From Acorus gramineus (taxonomy: Eukaryota > Streptophyta > Magnoliopsida > Acorales > Acoraceae), in NCBI GenBank assembly GCA_030737835.1, contig CM060855.1, positions 6,070,478 to 6,134,477 of the forward strand: DNA of 64,000 nucleotides, read 5' to 3'. Below the pieces are notes generated by a model. It searched no databases. It was not told the origin of the DNA and saw only the letters and a program-made list of their open reading frames with translations. Numbering within the stretch: position 1 is the first letter of the stretch; each line of letters starts with the position of its first letter. Shown in pieces: positions 24,167 to 37,500 of this stretch. Both the position numbers and the translations under genes were made by a program.

Positions 24167-24670
24167 TAGGCCTGTCAACTGGGTGGGTCCGAACCGTTCT
24201 ATTTAATTGTTGAATTTTTTGAGTTAGATCTATATATTGGATCTTAGGTCAATTCGAATTGAGTCGATCTATTAATAAATCTAGGTAAAAAAAAAAAGGT
24301 CGATGAATTTTTTGAGGACCTACAATAGCTTCATTTTTTTCTTCTTAATAAAATATAGTGTATTATAAATAGTTTTTCACTGTTTTATTTTTTAATGTTT
24401 TACAAGTAAACATTTGGAATACAGTTTGGATCATTATGCTTTTACGTGAAATTAAAAGGTTATAAAAATATTTCAAATGCTTAAAATTTTAAATAATTAT
24501 TCAATATTTAATTATAAATTTTTGAATGAATCATGAGTATTTGAGTTGAGTCAATCGGGTCCGGGTGAATCCAGACCCGACCCATTTTGATTGTCGGATC
24601 CTTCAGGTTAGATATTTATGCATTTTATTTGGTTGGTTCCAGGTCAACCCACAACCCATTCACAGGCCTA
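24167..24670. mobile_element. hAT-like MITE, 504 bp, with 8-bp imperfect target duplication
   Basis: Terminal inverted repeats are TAGGCCTGTCAACTGGGTGG at the left and its near complement ...CCCATTCACAGGCCTA at the right. Flanks GTTCTGAG (24159-24166) and ACTCTGAG (24671-24678) match at 6 of 8 bases, as expected of a worn 8-bp hAT target duplication. The interior is AT-rich and non-coding. It inserted only about 20 bp from the foldback MITE. An older copy lies at about 10158-10672. Confidence 0.75.
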
Positions 24671-24678
24671 ACTCTGAG

Positions 24679-25573
24679 CAGATTTTTAATTACCACTATT
24701 TAATCAAAAAAATTTATTTGTGTTTTACTTGGAAAACCCACCCCATGTTTATTTGTTTGTGGGAAGAGCCAATACCAAAAGAATATTGTTAAGATCCAGC
24801 TCTTGAAAAAGATAAAAACGATGGTTACATACAAACAGCATAGTAGACTGTACATTTTAGACTGTACAAGCATCCACAGCACACTCTTCTTCTTTGATCA
24901 ATACTAACAGCAATCTTTTTTACTTGTTCAAATTGTATCATTCACCACTTGTGACATCAGCTAAAGAGCTTTCACATGTGAAACGGAGTTCTACAATCAA
25001 TACAAACTATAACATTATCCATATATTTACAATCTTATTATTGACAAAAATTTCAACCCAGCCACACTAATAAATCAAATTACAAATGCAGTGATATATA
25101 TAATGGGTGTCAACTTCAGTTTTCATCTTACACATCAGTCCAAAAAAAAAAAATGTATACATGGTGGCAGCAAATTTCATGCTCGGCCTACCTACACGCC
25201 TGCAACAAGGAAAGAGATCTAAAACAACCAGAGAAAGAAATCCCTTAAACGAATGGTGATTAGGCTCCTGATCTGTTTCTGTTTACATGCATACAACAAG
25301 GGATGCTGTGGACATGAAAGGCATAGATCTTGCTTTACAGGCCTACTATCCCCGCATCTTCCCTGCAAAATTGAGCCCCTGAGCTGTTGCTGGTGGATGA
25401 GATCAAGAAATAAAACCCGTTTAGGCATCCTCGTGATATTCTTGGAAGGATTAACTTGAGCAGAAAAGGGTATACCAATCCTGAAACTTAAGAACGTTTT
25501 CACCATGGTCTTGAACCACACAGCTATCTGATAAAAGGGGTGTGCACCATGAGCTAGGCATGGCACCCATATT
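24679..25573. other. spacer and 3' region of the CCCH gene
   Basis: No coding exon recognised. The part next to 25573 must be the 3' UTR of the minus-strand CCCH gene. Confidence 0.5.
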
Positions 25574-28500
25574 TCATATTGGATTCTTGTTCATGAGACG
25601 AATAGGCTTAATGAGTGAATCAATGTCATTTGATTGTAAATCTAAGAAGTCATCGCAGACCCTATCTGGAAATGAATCCATCAGACATTCAGTTTTCATG
25701 TCTTCATCATCTGTATCACTAGCATCAAGGCCAATATAATCAGTAAATCGCCCTTCATTGTAAAAAATATCTGTATCCTGTCCTCCATCAGGCTTATCGA
25801 AAGAGACTGTTTGATTTTCTCCCCCATCAATCATAACAGAACCAAAGTAACGTCCTGCATTGTTAATTTGGACCTTGCGACGTTTCTTTTTCATGTTTTT
25901 TCCACTCTTTGGGTGATCAAGTTTGCATGCAGATCCTTGAGAACATTTTCCTGTGGCCTCATATTGGGGACAGCAGTAACTGTGCTTCATACGACACTGT
26001 ATATATATAAAAAAAAAAGACATTGTATTTGGCTCGAAAATATGATTGGGCAATTTTGGATTCTCACAGAGAGGCATTTTTAAGGATCACCATGGGAAAA
26101 TGAACCAGGCTGGACATTCCATGACAAAAAAAGGTTTTCTTCTATTTATGAAACTAAAAAATCTAGACAGAAAATAGTGTAGAGCATCAAAGGTGTCACT
26201 ATGCTTCTTCTGCACAAAAGACGTGATGCTAAATCTAATGTGTAAATGTATTCATTTACCATCCAAAGAAAGTGATCTATAGTTCATCAGTGTCTTTAAT
26301 GTAAAATATATTCAGAAAAGTTCAGTTAACTTCTAAAGTGAATAAGTGCAGCCAGAATCAGTGATCTGCAATTATAGGTTTCTGCAGGGTTTACATTTTT
26401 GTAAGTTTCAAATAGTACATTGATAAATGAAATACATTTTCGAGAGTCGCAGTTTATAATAAAAACAAAAAATTCAGATAGCTCATGTTGTATGTCATGC
26501 TCAAATCGCAACCAAGCTGACATAAATTTGAACACAGCGATTATGGGAGGATTGTATGTAATCAGTGTTCTTTAAAAATAGACACGCAAATATAGACACC
26601 ATGACACCATGATCATGTTCATGATTATCATATTTTTCCAAGCTACTCCCCCCCCAACCGACTCCCCTAATACTTTAGAAACCTCTCTTTGAAATTATTT
26701 TGAAACCTATCCTTGAACAAGAGAATCCATCTATGATTATGGGCCACGCTTGGAGTGGGTAACTTGGAGATGTAAAGATTTATTAATCTGATTGTTTTGT
26801 CTTGGAGTAGTTTTTCTCAATTAACTATTTTGATTTTTTTATATTAATCTTTGTTCGGAGATCTTTCGTCTCCTTTTGTTCTGGGGCTATCTATAAATAA
26901 AATCGCACCTACATTTTCTTTTGAAAAAATCCTTGCTGGATGTATTGCATCATATCTAAGCATCACTTTTTTCAATATCTAATTATCTATACAAACTACA
27001 AAGCACATTTAGACAACAAAGATAGTACTCAACAGGTTCAGATTGTTAGTTTCATATTAATTATCAGTTATTATCCTCAAAAGGTCCAGTATAGTGGAAA
27101 TGTTTTGAAGGCAAGGCACAAAGGCATTCAATAGATTCAAACACATTAGTTCAATTTCTAGAGTGTAAATAAGTTAGACGCACAGAAAAGATGAGAAATT
27201 TTAATGCACTCAATATCAATGCTATGTATTTAACTGCATGTACCTCATCGCCATCAGCACAATATCCTTTTAGAAAACCTTTACAAACAGAAGCCTCTGG
27301 GTTTACATTTACATGCCGGTAAGGACAATCTGAATTGGCACACAATCCTGCAAACATAGACGTCAGTCTAATATTCATATTACAGGCACTTTAAAAAGTG
27401 CACTCATACTAAATAGCAGGTACCTTGGAGGAAAAAGGAGCAATCAGGCATTCTTTCTGGAATGACCTGTATAAAACAGGCAAATGCATGAAATATCAAA
27501 TAAATATAAAGAGAAACAAGTCACTCATTGTGGACCAAAATAGATTGTATAAATGTCAGGAAACATTGTTTACCTTATGTGTCAACCGGCAATTTGCATT
27601 GGAACATAGACCTTTTAAAAACTTAATACATATGGCAACCTTTGTAGGATCATGAATATATGGACACTTCTTATCCTTCTTACATTTTCCAAATCTTATA
27701 AAGAATTGGCAATATTGTTGTTTTTTAGCCAGACGCTGTCGAGCAGTATGCAGACTCCATCGAACTTTCTCACTTGCCAGTATACGGACCAATTTTTTGG
27801 GATCTCTGACAAGTTGGTTACCATTGCCTATCCGAACATATCTGTTCAATATCGAAATTTATGTTCTCAAACTGATCTAAAACAGAAATAGAAGTGAAAA
27901 TTTTTTAAAATTTCACAGAGGATGAATGAAAATTGATTGATGTGATGTAAGAAGTGTCATACTCATCATTGCCAATCAACAATCTTCTAGGAACAAAAGA
28001 TGGTTGACCACTGCTACCTTGTTGGTGATCAGACCTTGTTATTTGATCATCTGTTCCAAAATCAATGTTAAACCATAAAAATACCTATAAACCCCAATTT
28101 TGTACTAAGATAGCAATGAAATCTATGCTATCCTATTGGGAACCATTGATACTCAAAGTCAATGTCATAGCAAGTTCCATAAACATATAAACAAGTCAAA
28201 TATTTATTTTTTAGACTAAAAAAATTAAAAATGTGTTTAATAAACTGGAAAAATAACTTGAAAGATTCGATGTTACAGAAGTAAAAAAAAGTTCAAAGAT
28301 TCAGTGTTAATTTGTACAGAAAATTGTTCGGGTTAATCTCGTGCTCATGTCTGAAAAAACAAGTGACAAGAAAATATTTGGTAATGTGTTAAACAAATAA
28401 CCGAACGCATGAAAACCTGCATCTCATTTATGTAATTTTATCATCTACCATCACATACATGTTATAAATCACATGCTATCATACTGCAACAATTGTGGGC

Positions 28501-31500
28501 TCACATGTTCATCCCATGCCACATTGGACACGACTCATTTGTAGACTAACTCATACATTCACAGACAATGTGTTAATATATACATTTTAAACCTCGACAT
28601 TCATACATATCATGGGTTTCACATATACATAAAGAAGGAATTTATATATCCATAGTTCATCTCACAATAAAGTCAAACTCATCCCTTAATAAGGTCAAAT
28701 CACAGTGGTAATTTTGTCATTTGAGTTTTTCATTTGGGAGGGACGAGGGCCTTCACTTGAAGGATAATGAGAACTAATCATTGTTTCCCCCCCAAAAAAA
28801 AAAAAAAAAAAAAAAACATGGGTAATATTGTTATTTTAAAATTTTCATGGGGACTCAATGAATGTTCCCCAATTGGTCTATTTCGAAATCCAGCTCTAGG
28901 TATGATTTATCTGACATTAGTTCCACAAGATTTGTAGGCATGATATATAATTTCTGGAATAGTCAAAATCACGCAATACAGATTCTGAAATCCATTGATT
29001 TCACTATTTTAAACACATCCATACAAGAAAGTGCAAGACAAGGGGTAATATTGGAATATCACCTTTTCAGGTGGTATTTAAAAGATCACCAATCATCTTA
29101 TGAGGTGATAAGTGGTATAACAAGTAATTACCAAACAGAAAGGCACTCACCCATAAAAAAAGAAAAAAAAAAGAAAAAAGAAAAAGAATGGTACTCAATG
29201 AGTTTGATAACATGAGTAACAATGGAAAACTAAATAATTATAAGCTCTAATAGATTCCAATATATAAGAATAAAGTTGGTGCCTTATGATATCACACTCC
29301 CTCTTTCATCTGTCAACAAGATTAAACTATATTTTATTGACACAATTCTAAAGAGGGATGGCATCAAATCTACAACCATCCGTTAACTCACCTTTTTTTT
29401 ATCACTTCCCAGGAATTTGGAGTAACTCCGTTAAAACTAACCACGTTTACTTAGGAAAGGCTTTTACATCTCTCACAATTACTACTATGTTTCCTCTACC
29501 TATTACCATTCTTATCCTACTAGTTTTGGCACATTAACATCCCCATTTCTAGCACATATATTACATGGGCCCTAATAGTTCAGGCATTCAGAACCTTACG
29601 ATATTTAAATGTAAAACAAGCAGCAGTGAATTCACCAAAAGCCCACATCCTGTCAAATGTGACGCTAGAAGCTTTTTCCATGACCATACTTTCTCTACAG
29701 CTATTGATTTGATATTGCTAGTCAGTTATAACAGCATTGGCTGATTCCATTGCGGGAAAAAATCTTAAATAAAATTGATCATATGAAATTCAATTGAAGA
29801 AATGAAGAACTCCAAATATCTAACATAGGTTCGTAAGTATCTAAAACATGTATTTGTACCGTTCCATAAAAAAAAACATGTATTTTTACCTAAAAGCTCA
29901 CTTGAAACTCTATTACTAGCAATACCCTAAAAAATGAGCAAATTGTGAATGAATGCCTTTCTGAGGGGTATTTACGTACAATATAAATATTCATAATTTA
30001 TTGCAAGAATACCCTTCAAAAGGGTAATCATGCACAATTAAACAATTTACGATTTTAATCCCCATTTGAACGGCTTCAGGACACTCAAATCTAATCATTT
30101 TTTTAAAATTTTAGTCTTCTATGAATGGTCAGTGAAAAAGTTACTTGTCTGCTGAATTTATTATAGGATTTGAGATAAAAAATGAGAAATTTGCGAGGAA
30201 AAAACCTGAGAGTTATCAGAATCCCATCAAGCCCCAGATCTAAGTAAAGTTTATTTTATCCAAAATAAAATTTGCTGAATTTTATCTTATCATTTTTTTA
30301 TATTTTAGTCTTCTATGAATGGTCAGTGAAAAAGTTACTCGTATATGCTGAATTTATTATAGGATTTGAGATAAAAAGTGAGAAATTTGCGAGGTAAAAC
30401 CTGAGAGTTATCACAATCCCATCAAGCCCCAGCTCTAAGTAGAGTTTATTTTATCTTATCATTTTTTTATATTTTAGTCTTCTATGAATGGTCAGTGAAA
30501 AAGTTACCTGTATATGCTGAATTTATTATAGGATTTGAGATAAAAAGTGAGAAATTTGCGAGGTAAAACCTGAGAGTTATCAGAATTCCATCAGGCCCCA
30601 GATCTAAGTAAAGTTCATTATATCTAAAACCCTTGGGTTCTTAGATCTAAATCTAGATTTTCTCATATGAATATCAATCAAAATATAAATCTACCATCAT
30701 CAAGGATTTGAGTACAAAAGGTGGCGCACAATTCAGACGGGGAATTGGAAGACAGGCAGCTAGCTGGACAGCAGTTCATGAATTAGAAGTGAGCTGACCG
30801 AGCACACGATCGAGTCATGGCAGCCATGTTGACTCATTCGAGTCAGTATTGATATTATATGTCAGTTTTTAAATCTCCAACTTCATTCTTTTTGGTATTT
30901 ATTTTGTTCTAGACAAGGTCACATGGTTTTTCCATAAATGTTTTTAACGTAAAATATTCTCTCTCATGCAAATGTATTTTATCTACCTGATTGCATGTTT
31001 ATATATACTGATTCAAATTGAAAATCCTGAATAGTTATTGCATGTAAGATTTGAATGTTTTTAATTTCGTAACGCAAATTCAGATCCGTGAGCCAAACTA
31101 ATAATCAATTAAAAGTAAAAAAAAAACTATTTGCCTTTCCTCTACGCCCTGTATGGCACTAGAAAAGGAATTTCAGATGTCATATAAAATTTTGGTCCAC
31201 CAATAATAGTTGGATCGCAAAAACAGAATGAAACGAAATCAAACTAATTTCATGCATCAGGTTAGTGAGCCTTTGATCAAGGTAGACTATAACAAAAACA
31301 GATTTGGGAACATAAAAACTATGCATGGCATCTACCATATAAATGTCAACGCAATAACAAATTACCTGGAATTCTTATTAATGTGCGCTTCGATGAATCC
31401 ATCTTATATCGAATTGAACCAACTCGAAAAATGCGTTCTCCTACAAAAGTTAAGTGCCATAAACATCAGTATTGAACAATCAACCCTGTTTTAAAATATC

Positions 31501-34500
31501 TGAGGCCGTCAGGGCTAGCAGAAGTAGACCTTTGTCAAAATTGTACAAGAAACAATGAAATATAGCATTTCATTATAAATTCAACAATAAGAGGGTAGCA
31601 TGCTTCATCACATGAATAGATGGAGTATCTACCTTGGTTTAGCTTGATCCCACAAGCTGATCTGCAAGAGATACGACTTACTTTCTTTTGATTGACATGA
31701 ACAGATCCCTTCAGCTCTTTTTTCTTCCTTTCTGCTTCAACCACAGCAAGCGTAGCTTCCTATAGTTCAAAAATTGAATCAGCTCAACATCATGACTTTA
31801 TCTTCACATAATTTCTCTAATCACAGGACTCTATAAACTCCCATATCAAATAAGCATCTTGAAATACTAACATGTTTTAAGCATGTCATAACAGATAATT
31901 AAGTTCCCAAAGTTTTTTCCCCTTGAATATAATCGTTAACATTTCATGACTAATTGTTAAAAACACCTTTTCCAATTAGCATAAGTTAACGTCTGGACTC
32001 AAAATTGCATCTTATTACTATTAATTATATTTGTCGTACGCACCTGTGGATTTTTTTTTTTGGAGGGTGGGGGGGGGGGGGGGGGTTGGTATTGTCTATT
32101 GATGAGGAAACTGATCTGTCAAAAACAAATTACTAAAATGGATATAGATCCAGTGAACATTTAGAATAATACAATTCTATGGGGGGACGTGAAATATAAA
32201 TAGCAACTTATTCCCACCTACTCTAAAATAGCTATCCACTTATATCTTGCAAACAAACAGGTTTTGGGCTTCTTCATCCATATTCCACCCTATTCCACAA
32301 CTATTCTTCTACCCAAACAGGGGCTCATAGACTACCTTCCATATATTTTCAATGTAGGGCCTAACCAATTTGAAGATCACCTCATTCATTGTCAGCCAAA
32401 TACCAACAACCTACAATAATAAGATTTAATATACCATGGCTTTCACGCGCTTGTCCCCCCTTTTGCTTAAATTTCTGCGATTCTGCTTGATTCCCATAAT
32501 TATTCAAGACTGTTGAATGAACAATCCAAAGAGCTGAATCCCTAATTTATCCCACATCACCCTTGAAAGAAGGCATAGGCAGGTGTTCCCTTGTTTCGTA
32601 TGCTTGGGTACATAATGGACATGTAGTGGATTTTCCTTGCATCCTCTTCAACTGTATACCCTTAACCACATAAAATATTGCACCTTCAAGCTTTAATCCC
32701 CCAGTTTTCTCTACAACAACAGCGACGATGATTTGTCTCCCATTGAGTTGCTACATGTGTATCTATTGTTTTACTATATAAGTTTCTTAAAAGAAAGGTT
32801 CTACTGAGGGAAAAGTATAAATATTATTCTATAAATGTGACAACAAGCTCAAGAATAATTAACAACCATGTTCCAATTTCCATAAATGAACCATGGTGCT
32901 GCATGTTGGACAACATTGCCTTGATAAAGAAAGCATGTAACACCCACAACAGAAATGAGCTTATAAAACATTAACTGACCTCACTAGTCTTCTTTGAGCG
33001 TTTTTCAATGGATTTAGACCATTTTAGACTAGATCCACCAATACTTAGTACTCCTGATTTTCTTAGAGAAAACCCACCAGTTGATACTGTGTAAATTGTA
33101 CCCCTCTTCTGCACAAGCTGCATGTTTCTGCCGAGAAGAAACAACAAATAATTATTTACTCAACAACTTTTAGTATAGTAAACTATTGCACATAAAAGAA
33201 AATACCATTAAAACATAACAAAACACTAGCTATAGCATACCTGATGAATGACAATGGACTCTTTTTTGAAAAGGAAGCCCTATTACTCAAAAAACGCCTC
33301 CAATTTGTATTTATCTTCCAAGGGAAAAGGTATGGGATAACCTTTCTACACTTCAGTGTCGAATGATCTCTGTTGTATGATTGTTTCCCACTTAGTGTCC
33401 ATACCAAGGAGGATTTTGAATGTTTATGCATCTTCTCAATAGCTGTAAGTTAAACAGGCTTTCCAAATGTCAACATTTAATTATAGAGAAATCAAGTGAA
33501 CTGTGTTTGATGAAATATTCAAATTAATATAATTCATCAAAAGAAACAACACAGCCAGAATGGTCGTGCCTTCAGTTGGGGAGGAAAAAAACAGCTCTGA
33601 GAGTATTGAAAAATGCACCAAATTCAATAAAATACGGGGATATAATCTGGGCTAGTTATTCGACGGTCAATCTCTTTTGTCATATTTGATTATTTCCTAT
33701 ATCTTTTCCTCATATGGTTTTTTGTTTATTTTGTGATTACGTGAATTGCACATGCCGTATATTGATCCCTTTACATCGTATATTCTAGATCATATCTGGG
33801 TATCATTATACAACACATCCAGGCATCATTTTCACCAACAGGCAATCAAGATTGTTTTAGTACCCCAAACAACATAATGGTTTTCAGTATGAAATTTTAA
33901 GTATGGAAAAATATTCCTATACCTTTTCTTCATATGGTTTTTTTGATTACATGAATTGCACATGCCGTATATTGGTCCCTTTACATCGTATATTTCTAGA
34001 TCATATCTGGGCATCATTATACAACACATCCAGGCATCATTTTCACCAACAGGCAATCAAGATTGTTTTGGTACCCCAAACAACATAATGGTTTCTATCA
34101 GTATGAAATTTTAAGTATGGAAAAATATTCCTATATCTTTTCCTCATATGGTTTTTTGTTTATTTTGTGATTATGTGAATTGCACATGCCGTATATTGGT
34201 CCCTTTACATCGTATATTTCTAGATCATATCTGGGCATCATTATACAACACATCCAGGCATCATTTTCACCAACAGGCAATCAAGATTGTTTTAGTACCC
34301 CAAACAACATAATGGTTTCTATCAGTATGAAATTTTAAGTATGGAAAAATACGAGAAATAATTGGCGTGTGCTCTAACAAACCAAAATCCAATGTCATTG
34401 GAAAGATGAAACAAGCTCTACAGCTTCTACTTGATTTTGTAGAACTAATTGGATTAGGAAGAAGGAAAGAAAAGCATATCATGTAATGAAACTAATAACA

Positions 34501-37500
34501 AAACATAAATAGAAAATAAGTGTTGATGTAAATCCCACACCTTTGTCTCTCCTCTTGCTTTGGCTACATTCTGGTGGGAAATGTTTAGGTGCTGTTTGCC
34601 CTTCTAAACATGGATCGTTACCGGGGATTGGAGTTGGTTGTCCAATTAAAACTTCTGAGGGCTTGGCATTGCGAACGAGCTGATTCTTGTTCTTTCTATA
34701 GTACTTATCAGATAATTCTGTTGAAGGTTTGTAACCAGATTTTTTCGTGTTGTGGCCAGTTGAATCATGAAGTTCAGGCCCAGGGGTAGCAACCAACTGA
34801 TTTGATTTGCGCTTTACATATATTACTTTATTTGCATTGGAGGATTTTGAATTTCCATCATCTGAAATGATTGGTGTCTCTGTGCTGCCTGCAAGAACAT
34901 CAGCTGGCTGATTCTCTAAAGGTCCAACATGCATGTAAATATCCTCTAGAGTTTTAGGCTTTATCAGTCTTTCTGTGGCTTGCATGAAAATTTCTGAACC
35001 AGTCTTAGTGAGGGTATTCTGTGATCCATATAAATGGCAATTCTGAGGGTCCTCTGTACTGGTAAATGGCTTGCTGCTGAATGGAAGGATTGGATATTTG
35101 GTTTTTCCAAGAGGAGTTGGCCCACTTTTACCCAGAGCAGCAGCTTTGTCAACACCATGGACATTGTCCTTGAAGCTTTTGTTGTTCAGACCATCACTTT
35201 TGGTGATGTTAATTTGATGAACTGCTGTTGCCACTGGAACAGATGATCTTTGGGACAAAGGGACAGCGGCAGCAGGCTTCCTCACAAGGCTGTTTCCCTT
35301 TCGGACATATGCACTCTGAGCCCTCCCAGACCTTTTTGGTACCTCTCCTCCTAAGGGACAGCCGCTGTCCTGTCTAGTAGGAGAAGAAGGCAGAGGGCTG
35401 CCTGTACGGTGCCAAGTTCGGTTTCTGGTAGTCTGATTTGAGGAAAGAGGCACTTTAGAGGGCCCTGACCCTAAACTTTCCTGATGTGCAGAGAACTTGG
35501 GAATTCCAGAAGTCTTGTGATCCCTGAAATTAGTAAACCCTATGCCTTTGGCCGTTGAATCCATAGTTGAAGGTTCCATTTGCTGTGGTCGCAACAGCAT
35601 TGATGCCTTATCAAGAAGTATGCAATCACTGCTTGTTGTTTCGTATGATTTTACCTCTATGTTATATTTTGCTATTGATGATACCCGTTGTGATGGCAAC
35701 AGCACTGATGTCTTGTCAAGAAATGTGCAATCAGTGGTTGTTGTTTCGTATGACTTTGCTTCTGTTTCACTTTGCACTAATGATGGACCACTGGCGTCCA
35801 GAGGAAGTACATCTCCTAAGTGCTTTTCATCGAGGTCACTATAGTCACTTTGTGCCTCCTTATCCGATGAAGGGAAACTAGGCCATTCTGCATTTACAAC
35901 TTCAGCTCCTGGAACTGCACAAAGTATTTCCAGGGAGTCATTCTTAGAGGAATCATTCTTAGAGGAATCACTGGCCAAGTGACCCATCACTTCTTTAATG
36001 TCCATAGGGACTATGGCGCTCTCAACATTTGGTGGAGGACAATCAACATAGGGCATAGGCCAGTCCTTGTCCAAAGGAAGACCTAGGTTCTCATTGACAT
36101 CTGTAGCTCTTAAAGGAGACACTTGACTAGACACAGTATCTTGAACATCTAAATTGGAGAAGGGTGGTGCCTCTACCTCCTTTCCATATGTATGTGAGAA
36201 AGCAGTGCCTTCATGCCTTCCTGCATATTGCTTCAGAAGATCTTCTGTTAAATCAGCTCCTGGTTTTTCTCCCCCTCTTCTTTCCTCATCATCATGATCA
36301 TCAACATCATCAACATTATCAACATCAACATTTGTAAGAGAAGCTTCATCACAGCAAGTTGTTGTTGTAGACGGTAAGCCAACCTGCTCATTGATCCCCG
36401 ATTGGTTTGCAGGAGACAAGTTCCCATATGATGACAAAAGGATTGGCTCCTCGTTTGATTCGGCAAGGGCCACATTTAGATGCACTTGCAGTGCAATATC
36501 TTCCTCAGGCATCACTGTGGGTTCATCCTTGAGATTGTCATCACCACTGCTGTGGGCTCCATGTGTTGCTGCAATTTCAAAAGATTCTTCTGGTTCAAGT
36601 CCTCCAGGGGTTTGCACAGCTGTGACACCTTGCAGGCATGACAGTACTGGTGGACTAGTGTGATTGGTGGCTACAACAGGCAGTGCAGAATCTGGAACTA
36701 CCGGTTCTTCTGGCAGAGATGAATTTCTCTCATGAACAAGAGGGCTCATGGAATCATTATGGATGACTGTGCCATGGCTGGAGGCTTGTGAGTTGGCTGG
36801 TCCCCCACAGGCTTTGGAACGGGGAACCATCTTCTTGACAATCCTTTTCCTCTTCACCAATTTCTTTATCACCTTCTTCACCGGCACCTTTGCCTTTCCC
36901 CCAGAACTAGGTGATGATAAATTGGGTCCTTGGCTTGGACCCGCTGGAGATTTCTTGCCCGTCAACCTGTTTTCTGTGTGAGCAGGAGTGTTATTGGGTC
37001 TTACAAGGCCACCATTGACAGTGACTATCAACGAGGAGTCCTGTTTGTCGCTGGGGCCTGAGGAATCGAGGATCTCCTTGGCAACCAATGAATCTGACCT
37101 GAATGAAACATCAAGCTGCACAGCCCCATCCAATCCATCCTCTCCGCCTGAAGAAGAAGGAAACATGGAATAATCTTTACCTTTCTGTGAGGCATTGGAG
37201 CTGTCACCATCCATGGGTTCGCAAGGGAATTGGGAGTTGGGAGGGGTGGAAGGGAGAGGTAGTGAATTGTATTGTATCCTGCTCAGGATGCTTGGCTTCA
37301 TCCTCTTCCTTTGAAGTTGCTGGTATGTCCCATGCCCCGCCACCTTGATGGGCGTGTGTGATGATGATGGGGAGGCCGAGTGTTCCATGTGACCATCGGT
37401 ACCATGGCGTTCATAGTGGACATTGTTGGCAGCCTTGATATCCCTCTCCCCCTCAGGCCCAATGGGGTCTTGGAGAAGGGCGAGGCGGCGGTGGACGGGT

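Noticed and set aside
30100-30620. CRISPR-like repeat pattern
   Set aside because: The units are long, contiguous and lie in a plant intron; there are no short repeats with unique spacers, and CRISPR is not expected in this genome.
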